Shown: positions 41,207 to 50,790 of the stretch, in pieces | How positions within the stretch are numbered: the stretch's first letter is position 1 | How the letters are laid out: each line of letters starts with the position of its first letter | Assembly (NCBI RefSeq): GCF_000718305.1 | Contig: NZ_JOFQ01000003.1 | Span: 62,001 to 126,000 of the forward strand | Length of the DNA stretch: 64,000 nucleotides | Reading direction: 5' to 3' | Source of the DNA: Streptomyces niger | GTDB taxonomy: Bacteria; Actinomycetota; Actinomycetes; Streptomycetales; Streptomycetaceae | Program-made: the position numbers and the translations under genes | Notes under the pieces: model-generated | Databases searched by the model: none | The model's input: only the letters and a program-made list of their open reading frames with translations | Told to the model about the DNA's origin: nothing

Positions 41207-43495
41207 TCAGTCGTCCAGCGGCGCCGACAGTTCCGCCGTGCCGGCGGCGGCTGTCAGGAGGGTGCCGGTGTCGGCGAGGAGCACCCGCCAGGGGCCCGGC
41301 GCCCCGGTGGCCTCGACGAGGACGCGCGCGCCGTCCCTGCGGGTGCGGAACACCGCGTCGGGCGCACCGCCCGGGGCCGGGACCCTGGTGGTCACGCGCT
41401 CCCCGTCGCGCAGCCGGTGCACGCGCAGGGTCACGTCGTGCCGCCAGTCGCTGACGGCGGTGTCGGACGCGCTGCCGAAGGGGATGACGGAGCCGGGGCG
41501 CACCAGCAGCGGCAGGCTGTCGAAGCCGTACCGCTCGCGCCGCCAGCTCGGCCCCTGGACCCGCTCGCCGGAGAGCAGGTGGGTCCACTCCCCGTCCGGC
41601 ACGTAGTACTCCACGGAGCCGTCGGCGCTGAGGACGGGCGCCACCAGCAGGTCGTCGCCGAGCATGTACTGCCGGTCCAGGGTGTGGCAGGCCGGGTCGT
41701 CGGGGAACTCCAGCAGCATCGCGCGCATGACCGGCGTGCCGTGCTCCGCCGCCTGCCGGGCGGCGTGGAAGAGGTACGGCATCAGCCGGTGCTTGAGCCG
41801 GGTGAAGTCGCGGGTGACGGCGACGGCCTCCGCGTCGTAGTCCCACGGCACGCGGTACGAGGTGCTGCCGTGCAGCCGGCTGTGCGAGGACAGCAGGCCG
41901 AACTGCACCCAGCGCTTGAAGACCTCTGGGCTCGGCGTGCCCTCGAAGCCGCCGATGTCATGGCTCCAGAAGCCGAAGCCGGACAGGCCGAGCGAGAGTC
42001 CGCCGCGCAGCGACTCGGCCATCGCGCCGAAGGTGGATTCGCAGTCGCCGCCCCAGTGGACGGGGAACTGCTGGCCGCCGGCGGTCGCGGAGCGCGCGAA
42101 GACCACGGCCTCGTCCGCGCCGCGCTCGGCTGCGAGCGTCTCGAAGACCGTGCGGTTGTAGAGGTGGGTGTAGTAGTTGTGCATCCGCGCCGGGTCGGAC
42201 CCGTCGTGCCACACCACGTCGGTGGGGATGCGCTCCCCGAAGTCGGTCTTGAAGCAGTCGACGCCCTGCCCGAGCAGCCCGCGCAGTTTGCCCGCGTACC
42301 ACTCGCGGGCCCCGGGATGGGTGAAGTCGACCAGACCCATGCCCGCCTGCCACATGTCCCACTGCCAGACGCTGCCGTCGGGCCTGCGCACGAGATACCC
42401 GAGCCGGGCGGCCTCGTCGAAGAGGGGGGACTTCTGCGCGATGTAGGGGTTGATCCAGACGCAGATCTTCAGTCCGTGCTCCTCCTTCAGCCGCCGCAGC
42501 ATGCCCTCCGGGTCCGGGAAGACCTCCGGGTCCCAGGTGAAGTCGCACCACTGGTACGCGCGCATCCAGAAGCAGTCGAAGTGGAAGACGCCGAGCGGGA
42601 TGTCGCGCTCGGCCATGCCGCGCACGAAGCGCGTGACGGTCTCCTCGTCGTAGTCGGTGGTGAAGGACGTGGACAGCCACAGCCCGAACGACCAGGCGGG
42701 CGGCAGCGCGGGACGGCCGGTCAGCGCGGTGTAGCGGTCCAGGATCTCCTTCGGCGTCGGGCCGTGGACGACGTAGTACTCCAGGCTCTGGCCCTCGACG
42801 CTGAACTGGACCTGGCCGACCGCCTCCGACCCCACCTCGTAGGAGACGTGCCCCGGGTGGTTGACGAAGACGCCGTAGCCGCGGTTGGTGAGGTGGAACG
42901 GGACGTTCTTGTACGCCTGCTCGCTGGCGGTGCCGCCGTCCGCCTGCCAGACGTCCACCCGCTGCCCGTTGCGGGTGAACGGCGTGAAGCGCTCGCCCAG
43001 CCCGTACACCAGCTCGCCGACGCCGAGGGAGAGCTGCGCGAGGGAGTGGTGGGCGCCGTCGGGCGTGGTGGCGAATCCGGTGCCGCGCGCCCCGACAGAG
43101 GTGAGGGTGCGGCCGTCCGCGGTGAAGTCCAGCCGGTACGGGGCGGCGGCGTCCACCCGCAACGACAGCGCGCCGCTGGACAGTTCCAGGACGCCGCCGT
43201 CGTGGTGGACCTTTCCGGCCGAGGCGGCGTCCCGGTCCGCGTGCAGTGCGAAGTGCGGGCCGCGGTCGGCCGCGCCGGCGTGGTGGGTGGCACGGACGCC
43301 GATCACGCCCTCGGCGGGGGAGAAGCACTCCACGGTCAGCAGCGGAGCGTTGAGCGTGTCGCCGCGGTGCCGGACGTGGCGGACGGCGGCGTAGAGGGTG
43401 AAGCGGTCGTCCGCGACCCGGGTGTCGGTGATCTCGGTGGCGTACGACGCGTCGACGCCGTCCCGCATCAGCCAGTAGCCGTCGGTGAACTTCAT
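41207..43495 (-). CDS. yicI: GH31 alpha-xylosidase (YicI-like)
   Basis: A 762-residue cytoplasmic GH31 enzyme that removes alpha-1,6-xylose from the non-reducing end of imported xyloglucan oligosaccharides. The nucleophile is Asp418 in CFKTDFGERIPTD and the acid/base Asp484 in VHWGGDCEST, almost the YicI numbering (416 and 482). VFHFDCFWMRAYQW contains the Asp-Cys-Phe-Trp set that favours xylose over glucose. There is no signal peptide, so the substrate must be imported by the ABC genes upstream on the same strand, 51 bp away. Confidence 0.95.
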   Translation of the reverse strand: MKFTDGYWLMRDGVDASYATEITDTRVADDRFTLYAAVRHVRHRGDTLNAPLLTVECFSPAEGVIGVRATHHAGAADRGPHFALHADRDAASAGKVHHDGGVLELSSGALSLRVDAAAPYRLDFTADGRTLTSVGARGTGFATTPDGAHHSLAQLSLGVGELVYGLGERFTPFTRNGQRVDVWQADGGTASEQAYKNVPFHLTNRGYGVFVNHPGHVSYEVGSEAVGQVQFSVEGQSLEYYVVHGPTPKEILDRYTALTGRPALPPAWSFGLWLSTSFTTDYDEETVTRFVRGMAERDIPLGVFHFDCFWMRAYQWCDFTWDPEVFPDPEGMLRRLKEEHGLKICVWINPYIAQKSPLFDEAARLGYLVRRPDGSVWQWDMWQAGMGLVDFTHPGAREWYAGKLRGLLGQGVDCFKTDFGERIPTDVVWHDGSDPARMHNYYTHLYNRTVFETLAAERGADEAVVFARSATAGGQQFPVHWGGDCESTFGAMAESLRGGLSLGLSGFGFWSHDIGGFEGTPSPEVFKRWVQFGLLSSHSRLHGSTSYRVPWDYDAEAVAVTRDFTRLKHRLMPYLFHAARQAAEHGTPVMRAMLLEFPDDPACHTLDRQYMLGDDLLVAPVLSADGSVEYYVPDGEWTHLLSGERVQGPSWRRERYGFDSLPLLVRPGSVIPFGSASDTAVSDWRHDVTLRVHRLRDGERVTTRVPAPGGAPDAVFRTRRDGARVLVEATGAPGPWRVLLADTGTLLTAAAGTAELSAPLDD

Positions 43496-43546
43496 CCGGT
43501 GAACTGCCTTCCTGGTGGGAGCGGTGGCGGTGGCCGGCGACCACCG

Positions 43547-44368
43547 CTACTTGACGGAGCCGCCGGCGATGCCCGCCGCGATGTACTTCTGGGCGACGAC
43601 CAGCAGGACCGCCGCGGGCACCGCGGACAGCACGGCGGTGGCCATGACCGCGCCCCAGTCGCTGACGTGGGCGCCGACGAACTGGTAGATGCCGAGCGTG
43701 ACCGGCTTGACGTCGTCGGTGGTGTTGAGGGTGAGCGCGAACATGAAGTCCGACCAGGCGAAGAGGAAGGTGAACAGCCCGGCCGTGATGAGCGCGTTGC
43801 GGCTCATCGGGAGCACGATGCGGACGAACGCGGTGAAGCGGTTCGCACCGTCCACCAGCGCCGCCTCGATCACCTCACCGGGGAGGGACACCATGAAGGC
43901 GCGCAGCAGCACGATGGAGAACGGCAGCCCCAGCGAGGCGTCGGCCAGGATCAGCCCGAGGTAGGAGTTGACCAGACCCAGCTCGGCGTAGGCGCTGTAG
44001 AGGGCGTTCGCGATGACGATGCCCGGCACCATTTGCGTGATGAGCGTGGTGAAGACGACGGCGCGGCCGCCGCGCAGCGCGGACTGCGCCAGCCCGTACG
44101 CGGCGGGCGCCGCCAGCGCGAGGCAGACGGCCACGGCACCGAGCGCGACGGCCAGGCTGGTGAGCATCGAACGGCCCTGGCTCGACAGCGCCAGCCGGAA
44201 GCTCTCCAGGCCGGGAGCGCTCGGGAACCAGTCGACCGCGATGCCCGAAGCGGGCTGGAGCGCGGTGTTCAGCATCCAGTAGACGGGGAAGAGCAGCACG
44301 GCGAGGATCAGCAGCGCGGCGGCGGTGTTCCAGGCGCCGCGCAGCCGGCGAGCAGGTGTCGGGAGCAT
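43547..44368 (-). CDS. Sugar ABC transporter permease (MalG-type)
   Basis: A 273-residue inner-membrane permease with six helices. The EAA loop EAALVDGANRFTAFVRIVLP, which docks the ATPase, lies before the last two helices, and the C-terminus is short, as in MalG. It follows the MalF-type gene by 7 bp. The locus encodes no ATPase; in Streptomyces a shared MsiK ATPase usually serves such importers. Predicted substrate: xyloglucan-derived oligosaccharides, by context. Confidence 0.95.
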   Translation of the reverse strand: MLPTPARRLRGAWNTAAALLILAVLLFPVYWMLNTALQPASGIAVDWFPSAPGLESFRLALSSQGRSMLTSLAVALGAVAVCLALAAPAAYGLAQSALRGGRAVVFTTLITQMVPGIVIANALYSAYAELGLVNSYLGLILADASLGLPFSIVLLRAFMVSLPGEVIEAALVDGANRFTAFVRIVLPMSRNALITAGLFTFLFAWSDFMFALTLNTTDDVKPVTLGIYQFVGAHVSDWGAVMATAVLSAVPAAVLLVVAQKYIAAGIAGGSVK

Positions 44369-44375
44369 GTCGGGA

Positions 44376-45275
44376 TCACTTCCCCTTGCCGAAGTCGGCG
44401 CGGTTCGCGCGCAGGTACAGCACGGCGAAGACCGCGCTGACCAGGATGAGGACGGTGCCGACGACGGCCCCCTGGCCGAAGTCGAGGCGCAGGAAGGACA
44501 GCTGGTAGGTCACGGTGCCCAGGGTCTGGGTGGCGTCGGCGGGGCCGCCCGCGGTGAGGGCCAGGATCAGGTCGAGGATCTTGACCGTGGACATGAAGCC
44601 GAGGACGAGGACGACGGTGATCACCGGCCGCAGCATCGGCAGGGTGATGGAGCGGAACGCCCGCCAGGGGCGCGCCCCGTCCAGCGCGGCCGCCTCGTAC
44701 AGCTCGCGCGGTATCTCCTGGAGGCCGCCGTAGAGGATGACCATGTTGAACGGAATGCCGATCCAGATGTTGACCAGGACGGCGGACAACAGCGCCACGC
44801 TCGGGCTGCTCAGCCACGGCACCCCGCCGTCCGACAGGCCGAGGCCTCGGAGGAAGGTGTTGAGGACGCCGTGCTCCTGGTCGAGGATGCGCCGCCACAC
44901 CACGGCGGACACCACCATGGGCACCAGCCACGGCAGCAGCAGGACGGCCCGGATCGGCCCGGCGAGCCGGAAGCGCCGCGAGAAGAAGACGGCCAGCGCG
45001 AGACCGATGGTGAACTGGCCGAGCAACGACCCGGCCGTGAACAGCGCCGTGTGCCACAACGCGTCGGTGAAGAGCGGGTCGGCGAGCACGGCCCGCCAGT
45101 TGTCGAGGCCGTTGAAGGGGGCCTCGCCGGTGAAGTAGGTGGTGGGCGTGTAGTGCTGGAAGCTCATCAGCAGGTTGCGGACCAGCGGATAGCCGAAGAA
45201 GGCCGCCATGTAGACGAGCGCGGGGGCGATGAAGAGCCAGCGCAGGAGCGCGGGGCGCCGGGTGAGGTGGTTCAT
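44376..45275 (-). CDS. Sugar ABC transporter permease (MalF-type)
   Basis: A 299-residue permease: a short cytoplasmic N-terminus, first helix LRWLFIAPALVYMAAFFGYPL, periplasmic loop, and the EAA loop YEAAALDGARPWRAFRSITLP. It pairs with the MalG-type protein to form the membrane channel of a CUT1 importer. The start is 10 bp downstream of the binding-protein stop. Confidence 0.95.
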   Translation of the reverse strand: MNHLTRRPALLRWLFIAPALVYMAAFFGYPLVRNLLMSFQHYTPTTYFTGEAPFNGLDNWRAVLADPLFTDALWHTALFTAGSLLGQFTIGLALAVFFSRRFRLAGPIRAVLLLPWLVPMVVSAVVWRRILDQEHGVLNTFLRGLGLSDGGVPWLSSPSVALLSAVLVNIWIGIPFNMVILYGGLQEIPRELYEAAALDGARPWRAFRSITLPMLRPVITVVLVLGFMSTVKILDLILALTAGGPADATQTLGTVTYQLSFLRLDFGQGAVVGTVLILVSAVFAVLYLRANRADFGKGK

Positions 45276-45285
45276 GGCCGGTGTC

Positions 45286-46512
45286 TCACTTCCCCGTCGA
45301 AGCCTGCTGCTGGGCGCGGCGCAGGGCCGCCTCCGGGCTGCTCCGGCCGGTCAGTACGGACTGGAAGGCGCCCGCGAGCGCGTCCCCGACGGCCGGCCAC
45401 CGGGTGCCGACCCGGGCGGTGCGGGAGCGGGCGGTGGCGACCAGCTCGGTGAACGGCGCGAGCTTCGGGCTCTGCTCCGCGTACGACCTGGCAGCAGTGG
45501 TACGGGTCGGCACGTTGTTGGTCGCCTTGCCCCAGGCGAGCTGGTTCCGCGGTGTGTTGAGGCAGTCGAGGATCTTCGCGGCGTTCTTCTCGCGCTCCGG
45601 GGTGTCGCTCTTCGGTACCGTCATCACGGTGCCGCCGATGGGCGCCACCGCGGTGCCGCCCGCCTCGGGTACGGGAATCGTGGCGACGGCCCACCTGGTC
45701 TTCTTCTGCGCGTCGAGCACCGGCACCTGCCACGGCCCGTTGATCATCATGGCGGCGCGGCCGGCGACGAACTGGTCGTTGACGTCCTGCTGGTTCCAGT
45801 TGACGACGGCCTTGGAGACGGACCGGTCCGCCACCAGCTGCTTCCACAGGCCCAGCGCCTTCGCGCCGCCACCGTCGCCGAGCCGCGCCTCGTCACCGCC
45901 CGAGGACCAGAAGAACGGCAGGAACTGGTAGACCCCGTCGGCGTCCGGAGTGGCGCTGAAGGCCAGGCCGTAGGTGCCGTCCCGGGTGAGCTCGCGTGCC
46001 GCCGTGCGCAGCTCGGCCCAGGTGCGGGGCGGCTCGACACCGGCCTTCGCCAGCAGGTCGGGGTTGTAGTACAGCGCCAGCGAATTGGCCGAGCGCGCCA
46101 CGCCGTACCGGGTGCCCTGGTACGAGCCGAGGGAGACGGCGCTGCGGGAGAAGCCGGAGGTGTCCACGCCGAGGTCGTCCAGCGGCCGCAGCCCGCCGGT
46201 CAGCGCGAACTGCGGCAGCTCGGAGCCGTCCAGTTCCAGGATGTCGGGCAGGGAATGGGAAGAGGCCATCCGCAGCGCCTTGGAGGACACCTGGTCGGCG
46301 GGGACGCTGAGTTGTTCCACGCGCAGGCCCAGCGGCCGGGCGCAGCGGTCGAAGAACTTCTGGTTCTTGGTGTGTTCGGCGGTGTCGGTGGCCGAGTTGA
46401 GCACGGTGACCGTGCCGGGGTCCGGCGCCGAGGCGCACCCGGTGAGACCGAGTGCGACCGCTGCGCCCGCCGTGACCGCGGCGAGCACGGGTCTTGCTGT
46501 GCGGGAGGGCAT
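45286..46512 (-). CDS. Sugar-binding lipoprotein of the ABC importer
   Basis: A 408-residue family-1 solute-binding protein. The signal peptide ends in the lipobox LGLTGC (Cys25 or nearby), so it is tethered outside the membrane. Typical features are DGTYGLAFSATPDADGVYQFLPFFW, the FVAGRAAMMINGPWQV hinge motif and VAPIGGTVMTVPK. It would capture the oligosaccharide for the two permeases encoded downstream. The ATG at 46512 has GGAG 10 nt upstream. It follows the GH3 gene by 65 bp. Confidence 0.95.
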   Translation of the reverse strand: MPSRTARPVLAAVTAGAAVALGLTGCASAPDPGTVTVLNSATDTAEHTKNQKFFDRCARPLGLRVEQLSVPADQVSSKALRMASSHSLPDILELDGSELPQFALTGGLRPLDDLGVDTSGFSRSAVSLGSYQGTRYGVARSANSLALYYNPDLLAKAGVEPPRTWAELRTAARELTRDGTYGLAFSATPDADGVYQFLPFFWSSGGDEARLGDGGGAKALGLWKQLVADRSVSKAVVNWNQQDVNDQFVAGRAAMMINGPWQVPVLDAQKKTRWAVATIPVPEAGGTAVAPIGGTVMTVPKSDTPEREKNAAKILDCLNTPRNQLAWGKATNNVPTRTTAARSYAEQSPKLAPFTELVATARSRTARVGTRWPAVGDALAGAFQSVLTGRSSPEAALRRAQQQASTGK

Positions 46513-46577
46513 GGGTCGGGTTCTCCGTTCGGCGGCTCTGAGGGGTACGGCGGCGGCGTGCGGCCAGTGACGGTGCG

Positions 46578-49565
46578 TCAGCGCAGCGAGAAGGTGCTCA
46601 GCCGCATCGCGCCCGAGAAGACCAGGTAGACGTCGTGCCGGCCGTGGGCACCGCGCAGCCGGGTGGTGACGGTGCGGTACGTGTACCGGTCGCCCGTGCC
46701 GGGGACGGGCAGCGTCCCCACGACCGGCCCGTCCGGGGAGTCGAGCCGTACCCGTACGGTCCCGCTGCCGCTGTCCGCGTTCGCGAGGCGTGCGCTGAAC
46801 GTCCGTACCCGCGCGCCCAGTTCGGCGTCGCGGAAGACGATCCAGGCACCGTCCCCGGTGGCGCCGACCGCGTCCCCGCGCGCCTTGCTCTCGTCGACGA
46901 TGCGCACCCCTCGGTAGTCGTCGAAGTCGGCGGCGCGGGTGGTCCTGGCCAGGTCCCGGGGCGGGATGGTCTCGCCGTCGACGCGGAGGGCCGCACGTCC
47001 CCGGATGTCCCGCGACGACGCGCCCACCAACACGTCGTGGACGCTGCTCTCCACGACCCAGCGGCCCCGTGTGACGTCCCAGTGGGCCAGGTCCGCGGCG
47101 TGCAGCGGCAGCCGGACGGTGGTGCTCCGCCCCGCTTTCACGTGCACGCGGGCGAAGCCGCGGAGCTGCCTCAGCGGCTGTTTGTCGCGTGAGGTCCGCT
47201 GGTGGGTGTAGAGCTGGACGACCTCGTCGCCGTCCCGCTCGCCGGTGTTGGTCACCCGCACGGAGACGGTGACCGTGCCGTCGGCGTCCACGGTGCGCGC
47301 CGACAGCTCGGGCCGGCCGTAGCGGAAGGTGGTGTAGGACAGGCCGTGCCCGAAGGGCAGCAGCGGGTCGCCCCGGAAGTAGAGGTAGGTGCGGTCCGAG
47401 CCGATGATGTCGTAGTCCAGCGGGTCCGGCAGGTCGTCCGCGGAGCGGTACCAGGTCTGGGTGAGCCGCCCGGCCGGGTTGTGGTCGCCGAACAGCACGG
47501 CCGCCACGGCGTGCCCGGTCTCCTGGCCCGCGTGCGTGGTCCACACGATCGCCGGCACGTGCCGCTGCTCCCAGGTGGCCGTCACCGGATAGCTGGTCTC
47601 CAGCACGACGACGGTACGGGGATTCGCCGCGCGCACCGCCTTGACCAGCGCCGACTGTCCCGCGGCCAGTGCCAGGTCCGTACGGTCGTGGTCCTCGCGG
47701 CCGTTGATGAACGGCATGCTGCCGACCACCACGACCGCGGCGTCCGCGCCGCGTACCGCCTCGACCGCGTGGTCGATCCCGTCGCGCACGACCTCCACCT
47801 CGTACCGGGCGGCGTCCTCCCGGGTGGCCAGCCGCAGCGTGCCGTCCTCGCCGGTGCTGAGGTACTTCTTGTCGCCGAACCAGTCGGCCGCGGTCTCGTA
47901 CCCGGCGTAGCGGATGAGCCGCGTGCCGGTGCCGTCGTCCGCCTCCTCCAGGACGAACTGCTGCTGTACGTACCAGCCGTTGGGCTGTGCCTGGTCGTTG
48001 CGGAAGGCCGTCCCGTCGTAGCCGACGTACTTGCCGTTGGCCACGCTGCGCAGGGTCACCACGCCCTGGCCCCAGTCGAAGACGTCGAACCGTGCGGTGT
48101 CGCCCGCGCTGCCGCCCCGCTCCGCGAGCACGGCCCCGCTCTCGCCACTGCCCGCGGTGAGGTGGGCGCCCGTCGCCGTGTTGCGGAACGCCACCCGGTC
48201 CACGCCTTCGCTGGTGGTGACCGTACCGGCGGAGCCGAGTCGCGCTCCGACGCCCTGGAGCGGGGTGATCCCGTAGGGGAGGGTTCCCGAGTACCAGTCG
48301 GTGTAGAGGGTGTCGGCCAGCGGGCCGACCACGGCGACCTTCTTGACGGTCCGCGCGTCCAGCGGCAGCGTCGCACCGTCGTTCTTCAGCAGGACCACCG
48401 CCTCGCAGGCGGTCTCGCGGGCCAGTGCGCGGTGTGCCGGACTGTCGATGGCCGATCTGTCGATCTTCGCGTAGGGGCCGCCGTCGGGGTCGAACTCGCC
48501 GAGCCGGAAACGGATGCCGAGCAGGTGCCGTACCGCCGTGTCGAGGTCGGCCTCGTCGATCAGCCCCTTCGCCAGGGCCGTACCGATCGCCTCGACGGTC
48601 TTCGCGGGGTCCGCGTTGTCGGCGGTGAAGCCGTCGATGCCGGCTCTGAGTGCGGCGGCGTCGCCTTCGGCGCGGGTGGCGTAGTAGTCCTGGTTGCCGG
48701 GGAGCAGGTTGTTGGGGGCATCCGCGTCCGTGACGTTGTAGAGGTCCTGCTCCGCCCACTCGCGCACGGTGTCGTTCAGGTGCGGGTTCACCGTCGCGGG
48801 GCGGCCGTTGACCAGGTTGTACGCGGACATCACCCCGGTCACGGCATCGGCGGTGAGGGCCGGACGGAAGGCCGCCTCGTCGTACTCCTTCAGGACGCGG
48901 GGGCGCAGGACCGAGTCGGAGGTGGTCCGGCGGGTTTCGGTGTTGTTCGCCAGGTAGTGCTTGATCGTGGGTGCCGTCTTGAGGTGGCGGGTGTCGTCGC
49001 CCTGGAGGCCCTTTCCGTAGGCGGTGGACACCACGCCGGTCAGGTACGGGTCCTCGCTGTACCCCTCCTCGTTGCGGCCCCAGCGCGGGTCGCGCAGCAG
49101 GTTCACCACCGGTGCCCACAGGTTCAGGCCCCAGCCCTCCGGACGCTCGTGCTGGAAGCCGCGCGCCTCGTCGCCCACGGCCGCGCCCACGCGTCTGATC
49201 AGGTCGGGGTTCCAGGTGGTGGCCAGGCCGACGGCCTGCGGGAAGACGGTGGCCGGGCCGAGCCAGGCGACGCCGTGCAGCGCCTCGGTGCCGGTGCGGA
49301 ACGGCCGTATGCCGAGCCGTGGGACGGCCGGCTGGTACTGGTGCAGGAGCGAGATCTTCTCGTCCCGCGTCAGTCGGCCGAGCAGGTCGTCGATGCGTCG
49401 CCCGAGGGGCAGTCGGGGATCGCGGAAGGGGTGACCGGAGCTCGCGGCGGCCCGCGGGCGCGCCGCCGCGGAGCCGGCTCCCGCCACGTTCAGGCCGGCG
49501 GCCAGGGGAGCGGCGGCCAGGCCGAGGGCGAGCACGTCACGTCGGGAGGGACCCTGGGGCTTCAC
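46578..49565 (-). CDS. Tat-exported GH3 beta-glucosidase with inserted trefoil-like domain
   Basis: A 995-residue GH3 enzyme. The N-terminus (GPSRRDVLALGLAAAPLAAGLNV) is a twin-arginine signal. The TIM barrel has KHYLANNTETRR and the nucleophile candidate Asp280 in DLYNVTDADAP, in place of the commoner SDW. The C-terminal alpha/beta and fibronectin-type domains follow (FGHGLSYTTF). About 135 residues (457-592; VTLRSVANGKYVGYDGTAFR) look like a fascin/beta-trefoil carbohydrate-binding insertion. A further C-terminal beta domain resembles CBM6-type modules. The start is the GTG at 49565 with GGAG only 4 nt upstream; a LacI-type operator is directly upstream. Confidence 0.9.
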   Translation of the reverse strand: MKPQGPSRRDVLALGLAAAPLAAGLNVAGAGSAAARPRAAASSGHPFRDPRLPLGRRIDDLLGRLTRDEKISLLHQYQPAVPRLGIRPFRTGTEALHGVAWLGPATVFPQAVGLATTWNPDLIRRVGAAVGDEARGFQHERPEGWGLNLWAPVVNLLRDPRWGRNEEGYSEDPYLTGVVSTAYGKGLQGDDTRHLKTAPTIKHYLANNTETRRTTSDSVLRPRVLKEYDEAAFRPALTADAVTGVMSAYNLVNGRPATVNPHLNDTVREWAEQDLYNVTDADAPNNLLPGNQDYYATRAEGDAAALRAGIDGFTADNADPAKTVEAIGTALAKGLIDEADLDTAVRHLLGIRFRLGEFDPDGGPYAKIDRSAIDSPAHRALARETACEAVVLLKNDGATLPLDARTVKKVAVVGPLADTLYTDWYSGTLPYGITPLQGVGARLGSAGTVTTSEGVDRVAFRNTATGAHLTAGSGESGAVLAERGGSAGDTARFDVFDWGQGVVTLRSVANGKYVGYDGTAFRNDQAQPNGWYVQQQFVLEEADDGTGTRLIRYAGYETAADWFGDKKYLSTGEDGTLRLATREDAARYEVEVVRDGIDHAVEAVRGADAAVVVVGSMPFINGREDHDRTDLALAAGQSALVKAVRAANPRTVVVLETSYPVTATWEQRHVPAIVWTTHAGQETGHAVAAVLFGDHNPAGRLTQTWYRSADDLPDPLDYDIIGSDRTYLYFRGDPLLPFGHGLSYTTFRYGRPELSARTVDADGTVTVSVRVTNTGERDGDEVVQLYTHQRTSRDKQPLRQLRGFARVHVKAGRSTTVRLPLHAADLAHWDVTRGRWVVESSVHDVLVGASSRDIRGRAALRVDGETIPPRDLARTTRAADFDDYRGVRIVDESKARGDAVGATGDGAWIVFRDAELGARVRTFSARLANADSGSGTVRVRLDSPDGPVVGTLPVPGTGDRYTYRTVTTRLRGAHGRHDVYLVFSGAMRLSTFSLR

Positions 49566-49579
49566 TGGACTCCTTCGAG

Positions 49580-49593
49580 TCGAAGCGCTTCGA
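49580..49593 (-). promoter_or_regulatory. LacI-type operator before GH3
   Basis: TCGAAGCGCTTCGA is a perfect 14-bp palindrome with a central CG, the form recognised by LacI/GalR proteins. It starts 15 bp upstream of the GTG. Confidence 0.8.
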
Positions 49594-49675
49594 TGAACGG
49601 TGCACGGTGCGTGGTGCGTCATGCGTGGTGCCGGCGCCGGTGAGAGTGGGGCCGGCCGGCCGCGGTCGGTCGCCG

Positions 49676-50689
49676 TCAGGTGGTGGGCGTACGAGGCGCG
49701 GTGCTCGCCCGCTCGGTCAGCCGCGGCGGCAGCAGCGTCGCGTCGGGCACCTCCCGGCCGGCCAGCTTGGCCATCAGCAGCTCGACGGACCGCTCGCCCA
49801 CCTCGGCGGCGGGGATGGCGACGGAGGTGAGCGGGACCGCGGCGCCCTCGGCCTGCTCGTCCGGGCACAGCGCGACCACCGACAGATCCGCCGGCACCCG
49901 CAGGCCGGCACCGTGGAACGCCTCCAGCAGCGGGCCGAGCGCCGGCTCGTTGTGCACCACGACGCCCGTGAGGTCCGGGTGTTCACGCAGCAGCCGGTCC
50001 ACGGTCTCCCGCGCGGCCTGCGGGCCGGGCGCGCACGGCAGCACGGCCGAGCGCATGCCGTACCGGCGGGCCGCTGCCGTGAAGCCCGCCGCCGTCCGCC
50101 GGGCGAACCCGGTGTCGCGCACGTACACCTCCGGCGGTGAGCCGAGCAACGCCACACTGCGGTGCCCGAGCCGCGCCAGATGCGCCACACACTCCTCGCC
50201 GGTCGCCGTGAAGTCCAGATCGATGCAGGTCAGCCCGTGCGCCTCGGCGGGGAACCCGATGAGGACCGAGGGCAGCCCCAGGGAGCGGAGGAGCGGCACC
50301 CGGGCGTCGTTCAGCTGGACGTCCATCACGACCAGCGCGTCCACCAACGCACTGTCCGCCACCCGCCGCAGCCCGTCGTCGCCCTCCTCCTGCGTCAGCA
50401 GCAGCACGTCGTGGTCGTGCGTCCGGGCCGTGGTGACCACCGCCGCCGCGAACTGCATCTGCACCGGTACATGGACCCCGCTGCGCAACGGCATCACCAG
50501 CGCCACCACGTTGGACCGGCTGCTGGCCAGTGCCCGCGCCCCGGCGTGCGGCCGGTACCCGAGCTCACGGATGCTCTCCTCGACCCGGTGCCGGGTCGCG
50601 GCCGAGATGGACCGCTTGCCGCTGAGCACGTACGACACCGTGCTCGGTGACACGCCGGCGCGCCGCGCCACATCCGTGATCTTGACCAT
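49676..50689 (-). CDS. LacI-family repressor of the xyloglucan locus
   Basis: A 337-residue regulator. KITDVARRAGVSPSTVSYVL is the LacI HTH, and AGARALASSRSN the hinge helix that enters the minor groove at central CG. The periplasmic-binding-type sensor domain follows (VALVMPLRSGVHVPVQMQFA ... VVVHNEPALGPLLEAFHGAGLRVPADLSVVAL). The ATG at 50689 has GAGGAG 6 nt upstream. Operators of one type (TCGAANCGNTTCGA) occur before this gene and before GH3, so autoregulation plus repression of GH3-ABC-GH31-GH12 is likely, with an oligosaccharide as inducer. Confidence 0.94.
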   Translation of the reverse strand: MVKITDVARRAGVSPSTVSYVLSGKRSISAATRHRVEESIRELGYRPHAGARALASSRSNVVALVMPLRSGVHVPVQMQFAAAVVTTARTHDHDVLLLTQEEGDDGLRRVADSALVDALVVMDVQLNDARVPLLRSLGLPSVLIGFPAEAHGLTCIDLDFTATGEECVAHLARLGHRSVALLGSPPEVYVRDTGFARRTAAGFTAAARRYGMRSAVLPCAPGPQAARETVDRLLREHPDLTGVVVHNEPALGPLLEAFHGAGLRVPADLSVVALCPDEQAEGAAVPLTSVAIPAAEVGERSVELLMAKLAGREVPDATLLPPRLTERASTAPRTPTT

Positions 50690-50724
50690 CGCGCTCTCCT
50701 CGGCACCGCGCCCGAACCGGCGAA

Positions 50725-50761
50725 TCGAATCGTTTCGACAGCGGGCGTCGAAGCGATTCGC
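50725..50761 (-). promoter_or_regulatory. Two LacI-type operators before lacI
   Basis: TCGAATCGTTTCGA at 50725-50738 and TCGAAGCGATTCGC at 50748-50761 share the TCGAANCGNTTCG consensus with the GH3 operator. Their centres are 23 bp apart. Confidence 0.75.
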
Positions 50762-50790
50762 CGGAACAGTAGGGAGGGGGTGGGGGAGTG

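Noticed and set aside
41090..44440. 1116-residue plus-strand open frame
   Set aside because: Antisense to the GH31 and permease genes, which carry all the recognisable catalytic motifs.
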